Below are positions 1 through 9,351 of a stretch of DNA of 64,000 nucleotides, piece by piece. A program made the position numbers and the translations under genes. The first letter of the stretch is position 1. Each line of letters opens with the position of its first letter. The stretch comes from CAYOPZ01 sp964406005 (GTDB taxonomy: Bacteria > Bacteroidota > Bacteroidia > Bacteroidales > SM23-62): positions 186,001 to 250,000 of the forward strand of contig CAYOPZ010000001.1 of the NCBI GenBank assembly GCA_964406005.1. The letters are read 5' to 3'. The notes under the pieces were generated by a model. That model was given only the letters and a program-made list of their open reading frames with translations. It ran no database searches and was not told the origin of the DNA.

Positions 1-1
1 T

Positions 2-628
2 CATACTGTCATTTCATATGTAAATACAAGTGCAGAAATAAAAGCATTGACAGACATTGTATGTACTTCATCAAATGCAATGCAAATTGTTGAAAGCCTG
101 CCGGAAGAAGAGAAAATAATCTTTGCACCCGACAGGAACCTTGGCAATTATATCAAATCGGTAACAGGAAGGGATATGCTGATCTGGCAAGGCGCCTGTC
201 ATGTACATGAAGAATTTTCACTGGAAAGAATATTGCAGATAAAGGAAGAGGAGAAAGATGCAAAGATCATAGCGCATCCGGAATGTGAAAAACCAGTGTT
301 GATCGTGGCAGATCATATAGGATCGACATCTTCCTTGTTAAAATATGTACAGACAGACAACGCAAGGAAATACATTGTGGCTACGGAATCGGGTATCATA
401 CATCAGATGAAAAAAGCCTGTCCGGATAAGGTATTCATACCTGCACCCCCGAAAGACTCCACCTGTGCCTGTAATGATTGTAATTTCATGAAACTGATCA
501 CAATAAAGAAGATTTACGGTTGTTTGAAATATGAAATGCCGGAAGTAAAAGTGGAGGGGAAAATTCAGGCAAAGGCAGTTCGTTCCATAAAAAGAATGCT
601 GGAAATATCAGAAAAGCTGAAAATCTGA
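2..628 (+). CDS. nadA: Quinolinate synthase NadA, 3' part only
   Basis: Quinolinate synthase condenses iminoaspartate with dihydroxyacetone phosphate to quinolinate in NAD synthesis, using a [4Fe-4S] cluster. The reading frame is open from base 2 (HTVISYVN...) and ends with a stop at 628, so about the first 100 residues lie outside the window. All three family cluster cysteines are visible: in the CTSSNA motif, in WQGACHVHEEF and in the CACNDC stretch. The PDRNLGNY and TESGI motifs are also present. It is followed 4 bp later by a MORN-repeat gene. Confidence is high because motifs and their order match NadA over the whole fragment. Confidence 0.96.
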   Translation, partial: HTVISYVNTSAEIKALTDIVCTSSNAMQIVESLPEEEKIIFAPDRNLGNYIKSVTGRDMLIWQGACHVHEEFSLERILQIKEEEKDAKIIAHPECEKPVLIVADHIGSTSSLLKYVQTDNARKYIVATESGIIHQMKKACPDKVFIPAPPKDSTCACNDCNFMKLITIKKIYGCLKYEMPEVKVEGKIQAKAVRSIKRMLEISEKLKI

Positions 629-632
629 GACC

Positions 633-2195
633 GTGAAACATCTTATGTTAATTTTGGGACTGGTAGTCTGTATGTTCATTGTGCAGGCACAGGAGGAAAC
701 GCCAAAGGATGGTTTTGTTCAGTATTTTTATCCGAACGGACAGGTTTCAAGCGAAGGCTGGATGAAGAACGGGCAGCCGGATGGTTACTGGACCACGTAC
801 TACAGCACGGGAGTTAAAAAGTCCGAAGGAAAGAGAACAAATTTTATGCTGGACAGCCTGTGGACTTTTTACAGTAACAAGGGTGATACTTTAAAGAAAA
901 TAAGTTATATGATCGGCAGGAAGAACGGTTATTCCGTGGAATACAGTTACGAGGGGCAGAGCAAAGGTTATGATCACGGGGTTGTCATATCCAGGGAATT
1001 GTATGTAAATGACAAAAAGGAAGGACTTTCATACTATTTTTATGATGACGGTAATCTGAAAAGTGAAGTCGGTTATATGAACGGGAAAAGGGATGGCCTG
1101 ACAAGGGAATATGGCAGGGATGGAACAATTATATCGCTTATATATTACCACAACGGCATTATGACAGACAGGGAAGAGATCAACAGGTTTGATAAAGACG
1201 GATTAAAACAGGGTGTCTGGAAGGAATTTTATAAGGACGGAAAATTGAAAACAGAGCGTAGTTATAAAGACGGGATGCTGAATGGCCTGTATAAAGAGTT
1301 CAATGAAAAAGGGAACCTTGTACTGGCGATGAGATACAGAGATAACCAGATTGTGGAAGAAAATGCGCAGGATGAGGAAAACGTTGAGATACGCAATCAA
1401 TACGATGAACAGAACAGACTGATATACAGCGGTTCATACAGAGATAATGTTCCCATTGGAATACACCGTTATTATCACCCTGACGGTGAAGTCGTGGATT
1501 CGAAGATTTACAATGACCAGGGTAAGGTAATTGCCGAAGGGATTGTTGACAATGAAGGGAACCGGAGAGGCAACTGGAAGGATTTTTATCCAGGCGGAGG
1601 GTTGAAGGCGGAAGGGAAATATGTGGACAATTTAAGAAGCGGAAGGTGGACATTTTACAGACCAAACGGGAGGATTGAGCAAACGGGTGACTATAGCAGG
1701 GGAAGGATTACCGACATCTGGAAGTGGTATTATGAAGATGGCAGCCTGCTGAGGGAAGAAGCGTTTTTCAATGGTAAGGAGGATGGGAGGCTGGTTGAAT
1801 ATTCACAGGATGGAAAGGTCATTACGGAGGGTGACTACATTGAGGGAGAAAAGGAAGGGAAGTGGTACTACCGGGTTGGGGACCATATTGAAACGGGGAG
1901 TTATATTACGGGATTACGGGACGGAAAGTGGAGGTACTTTTACAGCGACAGCACATTGGAATTTGAAGGTTCGTATATTCAGGGAAATGCAGATGGCAGG
2001 CACAGGCTGTATTATGAGAATGGGAAAATAAAAGAGGAAAGGTATTATGTTATGGGAATAAAAGAGAAGAACTGGAAAAAATACGATGAGCTGGGAAATC
2101 CGCTGTTAACCGTAACATACAGGGATGACCTGGAAGTAAAAATAAACGGGGTTAAAGTGGATCTTCCTGAAAGGGATTCAAAATTGATTCAATGA
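633..2195 (+). CDS. Secreted MORN_2-repeat protein (YwqK-like)
   Basis: A 520-residue protein with an N-terminal signal peptide (hydrophobic residues 3-18, cleavage near VQAQ). The rest is made almost entirely of about 20-24-residue repeats of the type YYxNGxxxxExxYxxGxxxGxWxxYY, the MORN_2 pattern (PF07661). Such proteins are often auto-labelled YwqK-family antitoxin, but nothing here suggests a toxin-antitoxin role. It starts with GTG 4 bp after nadA. It is predicted to be periplasmic or surface-exposed; its function is unknown and the repeats suggest an elongated beta structure. A second MORN_2 protein, with a TonB C-terminal domain, is encoded at 24794-25675. Confidence 0.85.
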   Translation: MKHLMLILGLVVCMFIVQAQEETPKDGFVQYFYPNGQVSSEGWMKNGQPDGYWTTYYSTGVKKSEGKRTNFMLDSLWTFYSNKGDTLKKISYMIGRKNGYSVEYSYEGQSKGYDHGVVISRELYVNDKKEGLSYYFYDDGNLKSEVGYMNGKRDGLTREYGRDGTIISLIYYHNGIMTDREEINRFDKDGLKQGVWKEFYKDGKLKTERSYKDGMLNGLYKEFNEKGNLVLAMRYRDNQIVEENAQDEENVEIRNQYDEQNRLIYSGSYRDNVPIGIHRYYHPDGEVVDSKIYNDQGKVIAEGIVDNEGNRRGNWKDFYPGGGLKAEGKYVDNLRSGRWTFYRPNGRIEQTGDYSRGRITDIWKWYYEDGSLLREEAFFNGKEDGRLVEYSQDGKVITEGDYIEGEKEGKWYYRVGDHIETGSYITGLRDGKWRYFYSDSTLEFEGSYIQGNADGRHRLYYENGKIKEERYYVMGIKEKNWKKYDELGNPLLTVTYRDDLEVKINGVKVDLPERDSKLIQ

Positions 2196-2205
2196 GACAG
2201 GTAAA

Positions 2206-3228
2206 ATGACAGAAGATTTCCAGATTCATGCTGATAGGCTGTCTGAAAAAGACAGGGAATTTGAAACGCAGCTGAGACCCTTGAATTTCACGGATTTCAG
2301 CGGGCAGCAAAAGACTGTTGAAAACCTGAAGGTTTTTGTGCAGGCGGCGCGGCAAAGAAAAGAGGCGTTGGATCATGTGCTGTTGCACGGCCCTCCGGGC
2401 CTGGGAAAAACCACCCTGGCACACATTATTGCAATGGAGATGAATGTAAACCTTAAGGTGACTTCAGGTCCTGTTCTGGATAAGCCGGGGGATCTTGCCG
2501 GGGTGCTTACGGGCCTGGAAGAGTCCGATGTATTGTTTATCGATGAAATACACCGACTGTCTCCCATCGTTGAAGAATACCTGTATTCGGCCATGGAAGA
2601 TTACAGAATAGATATAATGATAGATAAAGGACCCAGTGCAAGGTCCATTCAACTGAATCTGAATCCGTTTACGCTTATCGGGGCCACAACCCGGTCAGGT
2701 CTGCTTACAAGTCCCCTGAGAGCACGTTTCGGCATACGGTTGTTGCTGGAGTATTATGATGCAAAAACACTGGATAAGATCATTAAAAGATCTGCCGGGA
2801 TACTGAAAATAGAAATTGAAACAAAAGCTGCTTCTGAGCTGGCGGCAAGGAGCAGGGGGACACCAAGAATTGCAAATGCGCTTTTGAGAAGGGTCAGGGA
2901 TTTTGCCCAGGTGAAAGGTGACGGAAGGGTGAATCTTGAAATTACACGCCATTCCCTTGAAGCAATGAATATTGATAAACACGGACTGGATGAAATGGAT
3001 AATAAGATACTGTCGACCATTATAGATAAATTCAAGGGCGGACCGGTGGGTATTTCGACCATAGCAACGGCTGTGGGGGAAGACGGAGGAACCATAGAGG
3101 AAGTATACGAACCTTTTCTTATCAAGGAAGGTTATATAAAAAGAACGCCGCGCGGGCGCCAGGTCACGGAACGTGCTTTCGTTCACCTTGGAAAGAAATT
3201 ACCGGGCCGTGAGGATTTACTGTTCTGA
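2206..3228 (+). CDS. ruvB: Holliday junction branch migration ATPase RuvB
   Basis: RuvB is the AAA+ motor that drives RuvA-bound Holliday junctions during recombination repair. The 340-residue length is typical. Walker A is GPPGLGKTT near residue 65, Walker B is FIDEIHRL near residue 112, and sensor 1 is the GATTRSG stretch. The C-terminal winged helix carries KGGPVGISTIA and the terminal RTPRGR motif. The ATG lies 10 bp after the MORN gene. It is convergent with the Crp-family gene, with only 11 bp between the stops. ruvA and ruvC are not in the window. Confidence 0.97.
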   Translation: MTEDFQIHADRLSEKDREFETQLRPLNFTDFSGQQKTVENLKVFVQAARQRKEALDHVLLHGPPGLGKTTLAHIIAMEMNVNLKVTSGPVLDKPGDLAGVLTGLEESDVLFIDEIHRLSPIVEEYLYSAMEDYRIDIMIDKGPSARSIQLNLNPFTLIGATTRSGLLTSPLRARFGIRLLLEYYDAKTLDKIIKRSAGILKIEIETKAASELAARSRGTPRIANALLRRVRDFAQVKGDGRVNLEITRHSLEAMNIDKHGLDEMDNKILSTIIDKFKGGPVGISTIATAVGEDGGTIEEVYEPFLIKEGYIKRTPRGRQVTERAFVHLGKKLPGREDLLF

Positions 3229-3239
3229 CACCAGGATAA

Positions 3240-3944
3240 TTACTGGATATTGCTGATCCGGATGAGCCTGGCTGAATCAAGGATTTTAATTTTCCTTCCG
3301 TTGAGCTCTATAAGTTTGTCCTGCTTGAACTCAGAAAGCAACCTGATCACGGATTCGGTGGCAGTACCGACAATGTTCGCAAGCTCTTCCCGCGTAAGAG
3401 AAATACGGAGTATGTCATTTTCATCAAGGCCGAATTCACCTTGCAGGTGGATCAGTATTTCAGCAAGGCGCTCCCTGACGGTTTTCTGTGCTATATCTGT
3501 AATATATGTATTGGCCTCACCCAGTTCCTTGCAGGTAAGCTGCATCAGTTGCATGGAAAAATTTCCGTTGTTTTTGACAAGATGTACCAGTGTATCATGT
3601 GATATGAAACAGGTTGTTGCATCATCGATCACTTCTGCGGTGGTACAGGCGAGCTCGTTACTCAGTACAGACCGGAAACCAATGAGATCCCCTGTTTTTG
3701 CAAAACGAATGATCTGTTCCCTGCCGACTATACCGGTTTTGAACACCTTGATTATGCCGCTTTGAATACAGTAACAGCCGTTGATCCGGCTGCCTTCCCT
3801 GTAAAGTACGGAACCCCGTCTGAATTGTTCCGGCGGTCCGTCAGAGTTGATCCTTTCCAGTTCTTCTTTCGTAAGATATTTAAAGATGGAACCGGTTTCG
3901 GAAAAACATCCATCATCAGGAGTAAATGGTTGAGGAATTTCCAT
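3240..3944 (-). CDS. Crp/Fnr-family transcriptional regulator
   Basis: About 234 residues. An N-terminal cyclic-nucleotide-binding-like beta barrel (about residues 20-140, with GDLIGFRSVL) precedes a C-terminal winged helix (about 150-225) whose recognition region is SLTREELANIVGTATESVIRLL. No N-terminal cysteine cluster typical of true Fnr is seen, so oxygen sensing through Fe-S is not supported. The ATG at 3944 is preferred; an in-frame GTG at 3953 would add three residues. It is divergent from the OsmC gene across a 102-bp gap, so it could regulate that gene or itself. Its ligand is unknown. Confidence 0.88.
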   Translation of the reverse strand: MEIPQPFTPDDGCFSETGSIFKYLTKEELERINSDGPPEQFRRGSVLYREGSRINGCYCIQSGIIKVFKTGIVGREQIIRFAKTGDLIGFRSVLSNELACTTAEVIDDATTCFISHDTLVHLVKNNGNFSMQLMQLTCKELGEANTYITDIAQKTVRERLAEILIHLQGEFGLDENDILRISLTREELANIVGTATESVIRLLSEFKQDKLIELNGRKIKILDSARLIRISNIQ

Positions 3945-4009
3945 GGACAGCACAAATCAACCTGTTATTTCCCGGGGCGGGTAAACGGCTGCAATATACA
4001 ATTTATCGC

Positions 4010-4017
4010 TAAATTTG
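4010..4017 (+). promoter_or_regulatory. Candidate Bacteroidota -7 box (TAAATTTG) for OsmC gene
   Basis: Exact match to the TAnnTTTG -7 consensus of Bacteroidota sigma-ABfr promoters, 29 bp before the OsmC ATG. I see no convincing TTTG -33 element at the usual distance. Confidence 0.45.
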
Positions 4018-4046
4018 CGAACACATTAAATACTAAATATACAAAG

Positions 4047-4469
4047 ATGCAGGTGTCGATAAACGCAAACTGGGTGGAGGGGTTTTATTTTGAAGCGGAT
4101 GTTAATGGTTTCAAGATCCCGATGGATTCTGACCCGGAACACGGAGGACAGGGCAGGGGGACCAAACCCAAACCTTTAATGATGGTTGCACTGGCCGGAT
4201 GTACCGGGATGGACGTTGTTTCACTGATGAATAAAATGAGGGTGAATTTTAAAAGCTTTAATGTTATTGTTGAAGGGGAAACATCGGAAGAGCACCCGAA
4301 GAGATTCACAGGGATGAAAATAATATACGAATTCAGGGGCAAAGGAATCGATCAGGAGAAAGTTGAAAAAGCCGTTAATCTGAGCCAGAATAAATATTGT
4401 GGTGTGAGCGCATCTTACAGGAAAGCAATGGATCTGGATTATGAGATAAGGATTCTTGAGGAAGACTGA
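4047..4469 (+). CDS. OsmC family peroxiredoxin-like protein
   Basis: A 140-residue OsmC/Ohr-fold protein, presumed to be a cytoplasmic thiol-dependent peroxide reductase. Both family cysteines are present: one in LAGCTGMDV and one in NKYCGVSAS. The frame is open further upstream to 3762, but that part lies opposite the Crp gene and lacks protein-like character, so the ATG at 4047 is chosen; it also follows a -7 box at 4010-4017. The gene is convergent with pheS, 13 bp away. Substrate is not inferable; the Ohr-versus-YhfA-like subfamily is unresolved. Confidence 0.9.
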   Translation: MQVSINANWVEGFYFEADVNGFKIPMDSDPEHGGQGRGTKPKPLMMVALAGCTGMDVVSLMNKMRVNFKSFNVIVEGETSEEHPKRFTGMKIIYEFRGKGIDQEKVEKAVNLSQNKYCGVSASYRKAMDLDYEIRILEED

Positions 4470-4482
4470 ATACCCCTGGAAT

Positions 4483-5502
4483 CTAAAATGCGGGACGAAA
4501 CTGATCCAGGAACCGTTTATCATTCTCAAAAAACAGCCGGATATCATTGATCTGGTATTTCAGCATTGCAATCCTTTCTATTCCCATTCCGAATGCATAT
4601 CCGGTAAAGCGCTCTGAATCAATATTACAACTGTCCAGCACTTGCGGGTCAACCATACCGCATCCCATTATTTCAACCCAGCCCGTATGCTTGCATACCT
4701 TACACCCTTCGCCGCCACAGATGCTGCAGGAGATATCCATTTCTGCCGATGGTTCGGTGAAAGGAAAAAAGGAAGGACGCAGGCGGATATCCGTTTCCTT
4801 ACCGAACATTTCCCTGGCAAAATAAAGGAGCACCTGTTTCAGATCTGCAAATGAGACATTTTCATCGATACACAGGCCTTCCACCTGGTGAAAGATACAA
4901 TGCGCCCTGGCTGAAATGGCTTCATTTCTGAATACCCTTCCGGGTGATATGGTCCTGATGGGAGGTTCCTGTGTTTCCATAACCCTTACCTGTACGGAAG
5001 AAGTCTGTGTTCGCAGGAGCACATCGGGATCCTTTCTTATAAAGATCGTATCCTGCATATCACGGGCAGGATGATCCTTCGGAAAATTCAATGCACCGAA
5101 ATTGTGCCAGTCATCTTCAATTTCAGGTCCTTCCGAAATTACAAATCCGACACGTGAGAAGATATCGATTATTTGTCCGCGAACGATGGAAACAGGATGA
5201 CGTGAACCCAGTGGCAGCTGTATTCCGGGTCTTGTAAGGTCAAGTGTTTCAGCAGTGTCTTTTGCTGCGGAAAATTCTAATGCAAGCGAATCCATTTTCC
5301 GGCGGGCCAGTGATTTCACCTCGTTGATTTTCCGGCCGTAGATCTTTTTCTGATCCGGGGGCAGTTGTTTGAAATCATCCAGTAAAGATGAGATCACACT
5401 TTTTTTGCTTAGAAACCGGAGCCTGAAAGTTTCCACATGTTCCGGGGTGGATGCCTGGAAGTTGTTTATTTCATGAATGATTTTATCAAGTTGCTTCAAC
5501 AT
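4483..5502 (-). CDS. pheS: Phenylalanyl-tRNA synthetase alpha subunit
   Basis: The alpha subunit carries the catalytic class II core that charges tRNA(Phe). At 339 residues it has the usual length. An N-terminal coiled coil (about 1-90) precedes motif 1 (residues around RHPVSIV), the EIEDDWHNFGALNFPKDHPAR stretch (QDTIF follows), motif 2 (FRNEAISARAH) and motif 3 (YAFGMGIERIAML). The start is ATG. A minus-strand TAATTTTG box lies 17 bp upstream. pheT is not adjacent, as is common in this phylum. Confidence 0.97.
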   Translation of the reverse strand: MLKQLDKIIHEINNFQASTPEHVETFRLRFLSKKSVISSLLDDFKQLPPDQKKIYGRKINEVKSLARRKMDSLALEFSAAKDTAETLDLTRPGIQLPLGSRHPVSIVRGQIIDIFSRVGFVISEGPEIEDDWHNFGALNFPKDHPARDMQDTIFIRKDPDVLLRTQTSSVQVRVMETQEPPIRTISPGRVFRNEAISARAHCIFHQVEGLCIDENVSFADLKQVLLYFAREMFGKETDIRLRPSFFPFTEPSAEMDISCSICGGEGCKVCKHTGWVEIMGCGMVDPQVLDSCNIDSERFTGYAFGMGIERIAMLKYQINDIRLFFENDKRFLDQFRPAF

Positions 5503-5519
5503 GGCATGCGGATGATTGT

Positions 5520-5527
5520 CAAAATTA
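5520..5527 (-). promoter_or_regulatory. Candidate -7 box (TAATTTTG) for pheS
   Basis: Read on the minus strand this is TAATTTTG, an exact TAnnTTTG match 17 bp before the pheS ATG. No clear -33 element was found. Confidence 0.4.
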
Positions 5528-5553
5528 ATAATATTACTTTAAGTCGGAAAATC

Positions 5554-5566
5554 AGCGGTTACCGCT
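5554..5566. repeat. 13-bp palindrome in the pheS-flippase gap
   Basis: AGCGGTTACCGCT has perfect 6-bp arms around one central base. It lies in the 177-bp gap between divergent pheS and the flippase gene and could be an operator. No regulator is assignable, and chance occurrence is possible. Confidence 0.2.
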
Positions 5567-5651
5567 TCAGGTATCCCGGGTCGGAAGAGGCGCTGGCTGC
5601 CATTGTTAATTAAAACAAGCGGGAATGGGGCAATACCGGAATTCAATGCCC

Positions 5652-5659
5652 TATCTTTG
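5652..5659 (+). promoter_or_regulatory. Candidate -7 box (TATCTTTG) for the flippase operon
   Basis: Exact TAnnTTTG match 20 bp before the TTG start of the flippase gene. The -33 region is not recognisable. Confidence 0.45.
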
Positions 5660-5679
5660 AACAAACCCGCATAATATAA

Positions 5680-7152
5680 TTGAATCCGATAAAGAAACTG
5701 TTCGGGCAGACGGCTGTATACGGCTTTGGGACCGTAGTGCCGAGACTACTTAATTATCTGTTGCTGACCCCCTTTTTTACGAGGGTATTCGAGGCAGGCG
5801 AATACGGTATCGTAACCGAGTTATATGCCTACGTCGTATTCCTGATGATCATACTGACCTATGGAATGGAAACCGGATTTTTCAGGTTTGCCCAGCTGAA
5901 AAAAGACGTGGACAGGGTATTCGGCACGAGTCTCCTGTCACTCATATTTTCATCCGGAGGATTCATGCTTCTGGTTTGGGCCTTTTCAGGGGATATTGCA
6001 GGTATGATAGGTTATTCGTCGAAGCCTGAATATATAAGATGGATAGGATTCATAGTGGGGATAGATGCCGTTGCCGCCATACCCTTTGCAAGGCTGAGAT
6101 GGGAAGACAAAGCATTGCGGTTTGCCATGATAAAGATAGCCGGGGTGGTATTAAATGTAATCCTGAACTTTTCATTTTTGTATTTTATTCCCCGGTACGG
6201 TGGATCGTTGCCCGCATGGATAAATAAAATCTATTCTCCCGAACTGGGAGTGGGATATGTTTTTATTTCCAATCTTGCCGCAAGTATTTTCACATTATTG
6301 TTATTGTCAGGAACGATGCTGAAAATGAAAATAAGGTTCAGTGGAAGATTATGGATAAGCATGTTGAAATATTCCCTTCCCCTGCTTGTGTCAGGGCTTG
6401 CGGGCACGGTAAATGAAACGCTCGACAGGATTCTTATCAAGCACCTGATACCGGACAAAGCCCATGCGCTTGAGCAGCTTGGCATTTACGGGGCCAATTA
6501 TAAGATCGCTGTGTTGATGACGCTTTTCATTCAGATGTTCAGATTTGCAGGAGAGCCGTTTTATTTCAGCCAGGCGGATAAAGACGATGCACGGGAGTTG
6601 TTTGCTTCGGTTATGAAATATTTCGTGATCCTGACACTGGGCCTGTTTCTGCTCGTAAATTTATACATAGAAATATTCAAATATTTTATAGGATCGGGTT
6701 ATCGTGAAGGATTGTTTATTGTTCCCATAGTTCTTTTTGCAAACCTTTTACTCGGAATATTTTTCAATCTTTCAATCTGGTACAAATTGAATAATCTTAC
6801 GAAATACGGAGCAATAATAACCCTTTCCGGTGCCTGTATCACCTTTTTGGTGAACTGGTTCCTTATACCTGTATACGGATACATTGCTTCGGCATGGGCG
6901 CACGTACTGTGCTATGGAAGTATGGTTTTGATTTCGTGGCTGCTTGGGAGGAAATACTATCCCGTTCCTTACCCTGTTTTGAGAATACTGGCGTATATGG
7001 CGCTGGCGCTCGGCTTATATGCTCTGGCAAAACTGACTGTTACAGAAAATACCCTGACGGAATTATTAAAAAATACAGGTATAATGTCAGTATTTATTAT
7101 TATTGTCTTTTGGAAGGAAAGAAAATCCCTGGGATCGTTTCTGGCCTCTTAA
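5680..7152 (+). CDS. Wzx/MATE-like polysaccharide flippase
   Basis: A 490-residue polytopic inner-membrane protein with about 12-14 hydrophobic helices. Its start (NPIKKLFGQTAVYGFGTVVP) and the LLTPFFTRVFEAGEYG stretch are characteristic of the oligosaccharide flippase (PST/Wzx) superfamily. It likely moves a lipid-linked glycan across the inner membrane, but the substrate cannot be inferred because no glycosyltransferase genes are nearby. The TTG start at 5680 is used because it begins the conserved N-terminus. dut follows after 20 bp, probably co-transcribed. Confidence 0.88.
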   Translation: MNPIKKLFGQTAVYGFGTVVPRLLNYLLLTPFFTRVFEAGEYGIVTELYAYVVFLMIILTYGMETGFFRFAQLKKDVDRVFGTSLLSLIFSSGGFMLLVWAFSGDIAGMIGYSSKPEYIRWIGFIVGIDAVAAIPFARLRWEDKALRFAMIKIAGVVLNVILNFSFLYFIPRYGGSLPAWINKIYSPELGVGYVFISNLAASIFTLLLLSGTMLKMKIRFSGRLWISMLKYSLPLLVSGLAGTVNETLDRILIKHLIPDKAHALEQLGIYGANYKIAVLMTLFIQMFRFAGEPFYFSQADKDDARELFASVMKYFVILTLGLFLLVNLYIEIFKYFIGSGYREGLFIVPIVLFANLLLGIFFNLSIWYKLNNLTKYGAIITLSGACITFLVNWFLIPVYGYIASAWAHVLCYGSMVLISWLLGRKYYPVPYPVLRILAYMALALGLYALAKLTVTENTLTELLKNTGIMSVFIIIVFWKERKSLGSFLAS

Positions 7153-7172
7153 GAATCTGGAAATTTAAACAC

Positions 7173-7604
7173 ATGATCGTTAGAATTGTAAATAAATCAA
7201 GGCATGAATTGCCGGAATACAGCACGGCATTTTCTGCCGGAATGGACCTGCGTGCAAACCTTGAAAATCCCCTTTCCGTTAAACCCATGGAAAGAGTACT
7301 TGTGCCAACAGGCCTTTATGTAGAGATCCCTCCTGGTTATGAGGCGCAGATCAGGCCGAGGAGCGGACTGGCACTGAAAAAGGGAATAGGTATACTGAAT
7401 GCGCCGGGAACGATTGATTCAGATTACCGGGGGGAGATAGGGGTAATAATCATTAATCTGTCCAGGGAAGTTTTTGTGGTCAATGACGGTGAGAGGATAT
7501 GCCAGATGGTGATAGCACGGTACGAAAAGATACACTGGGAAGAGACGGATGAATTGAATGATTCGGGCAGGGGAGAAGGAGGTTTCGGTCATACAGGGCA
7601 ATAA
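7173..7604 (+). CDS. dut: dUTP diphosphatase (dUTPase)
   Basis: Hydrolyses dUTP to dUMP and pyrophosphate, keeping uracil out of DNA. At 143 residues it matches trimeric dUTPases. The five motifs are in order: AGMDLRA, RPRSGLALKKG, GTIDSDYRGEIGV, RICQMVIA and the C-terminal arm GRGEGGFGHTG, which has His where Ser is usual. The ATG at 7173 gives the normal N-terminus; the open frame upstream overlaps the flippase gene in another frame and is not used. Confidence 0.96.
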   Translation: MIVRIVNKSRHELPEYSTAFSAGMDLRANLENPLSVKPMERVLVPTGLYVEIPPGYEAQIRPRSGLALKKGIGILNAPGTIDSDYRGEIGVIIINLSREVFVVNDGERICQMVIARYEKIHWEETDELNDSGRGEGGFGHTGQ

Positions 7605-7632
7605 TAGGGGAAGGAGAACGTAAGTATCAGGA

Positions 7633-9351
7633 ATGAGACAAACAATTGTATATATATTACTCGCGATTATTCCGGTTTTATGGCAGTCATGCAGGACAAC
7701 CGAAAAGATTGCTGAAACAACAGTACCTCAGAAACTTACCGAAGAGGAATTGAGTGAATACAGATATGCGCTTACGGAAGCGACGAAACAAAAATTATTC
7801 GGCAATTATCAGCAGGCTGCTGTTTTATATCAGAAATGTATTGAGGTAAACCCGCGGAGCGATGCTGCATATTTTCAGCTGAGCGGAATTTTTATAATCG
7901 CGGGAAATATTGATGGAGCATTGAGGCTGAACAGGAAAGCCATTGAAATCGATCCTGATAATTACTGGTACAGGATACAAATGGGACAGCTCTATGGAAT
8001 GAAGGAAGAAGCGGACAGTGCAATTATGATATATGAGGGGATATGCAATAAATGGCCTGAAAAAATCGAGGTGTGCTATGAACTGGCAAGGCTTTATGCG
8101 GAATATGGTAAATACCTGAAGGCCTTGAAAATATTGGATGAAATTGAAAAGGAAAACGGGATTTCCGCGACGGTATCCATATTGAAGGAGCAGATCTACA
8201 TCAAGGAAGGCAAACCGGAGATTGCAGAAAAGGAATTGACGGCATTGTTGAAAGTAGCACCGGAAGATGTCCGGTACCTGGGTATGCTGGCAGAATTATA
8301 CGGATCACTGGGTAAGAACGGGAAAGCACTTGAAACCTATAAGCGTATTTTTGAAATAGAGCCTGATTACGGGATTGCGCAATTGTCCCTGGCAGAGTTT
8401 TACAATCTTAACAACGATCCGGAAAATCAGTTCGCAATGTTGGATAAGGCATTTTCTAACAATTCGCTGCAGGAGGACAGGAAGATGGAAGTGCTTATAG
8501 GGCTGATGACAGATGATGAGGTTTTCAGGAAACACACCAGGGAAATCTTATCGCTTATCGAAGTACTTGAAAAGCAATATCCGGGTGATTACAGGGTCAA
8601 TACTGCAAAAGCGGATTATTATTCCAAAACACAAAAGTATGAAGATGCCCTGAAACTATACGATAAAGTACTGCAGGAGCAAAAAGGAAATTATTTTATC
8701 TGGGAGCAATGCATATTGATCGAAAATATGCTTCAGAGGCCCGCGGATGTATATAAAAGATGTAATGAAGCCTTGTTATATTTCAGCGACAGGCCGGTTT
8801 TATATCTGTTCAAGGGCAATTCGGCCATGCAGCTGGGGAGGAACGGGGAATCGGTCAGTGTTCTGGAAGAAGGATTGAAATATGCATCCAACAACATACC
8901 TCTTACAGTACAGTTTTATTCAAATCTGGCTGAGGCATGGCGAAACGAAGGGAACTTCAGGAAGTCTGATGAATATTTTGACAAGGCCATTTTAATGGAA
9001 CCTGAAAACCTGATACTACTGAATAATTATGCGTATTATCTTTCGTTGAGGAGTGATAAATTGAAGCAGGCAGAGAAAATGAGTAAAAAAACAATCCTTC
9101 AGGAACCGGAAAATCCCACTTTTCTGGATACCTATGCATGGATACTTTACAAATCGGGTAAAGCGGAAGAAGCAAAGAAATATCTTTTAAAAGCCATACA
9201 GCACGGGGGAGATAAGGACCCTGACATACTGGAACATTTGGGAGATGTGCTTCATGATACGGGAGAGAACGAAAAGGCGATGATTTACTGGAAAAGATCC
9301 AGGGAATACGGAAATACGTCTGAAATCCTTGAAAAGAAGATCGGTGATTAG
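7633..9351 (+). CDS. TPR-repeat lipoprotein
   Basis: A 572-residue protein with a lipoprotein signal peptide (hydrophobic residues 4-16, lipobox LWQSC, Cys20), then tandem tetratricopeptide repeats from about residue 45 to the C-terminus (for example NYQQAAVLYQKCIEVNP and KYEDALKLYDKVL). It is probably an outer-membrane- or periplasm-anchored scaffold. The next gene starts on the base after its stop. The TPR lipoprotein, DUF4292 and EnvC-like set suggests a joint role in envelope or peptidoglycan work; this is inference from gene order. Confidence 0.85.
   Translation: MRQTIVYILLAIIPVLWQSCRTTEKIAETTVPQKLTEEELSEYRYALTEATKQKLFGNYQQAAVLYQKCIEVNPRSDAAYFQLSGIFIIAGNIDGALRLNRKAIEIDPDNYWYRIQMGQLYGMKEEADSAIMIYEGICNKWPEKIEVCYELARLYAEYGKYLKALKILDEIEKENGISATVSILKEQIYIKEGKPEIAEKELTALLKVAPEDVRYLGMLAELYGSLGKNGKALETYKRIFEIEPDYGIAQLSLAEFYNLNNDPENQFAMLDKAFSNNSLQEDRKMEVLIGLMTDDEVFRKHTREILSLIEVLEKQYPGDYRVNTAKADYYSKTQKYEDALKLYDKVLQEQKGNYFIWEQCILIENMLQRPADVYKRCNEALLYFSDRPVLYLFKGNSAMQLGRNGESVSVLEEGLKYASNNIPLTVQFYSNLAEAWRNEGNFRKSDEYFDKAILMEPENLILLNNYAYYLSLRSDKLKQAEKMSKKTILQEPENPTFLDTYAWILYKSGKAEEAKKYLLKAIQHGGDKDPDILEHLGDVLHDTGENEKAMIYWKRSREYGNTSEILEKKIGD

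Noticed and set aside
633..2195. Calling the MORN-repeat protein a toxin-antitoxin component
   Set aside because: The YwqK-antitoxin label is a common automatic name. There is no adjacent toxin gene, and the protein has a signal peptide.
3240..3944. Calling the Crp-family regulator an oxygen-sensing Fnr
   Set aside because: The N-terminal cysteine cluster needed for a [4Fe-4S] sensor is not present.
3762..4046. Upstream extension of the OsmC frame
   Set aside because: It lies opposite the Crp-family coding region and gives a non-family N-terminus; the ATG at 4047 follows a promoter-like box.
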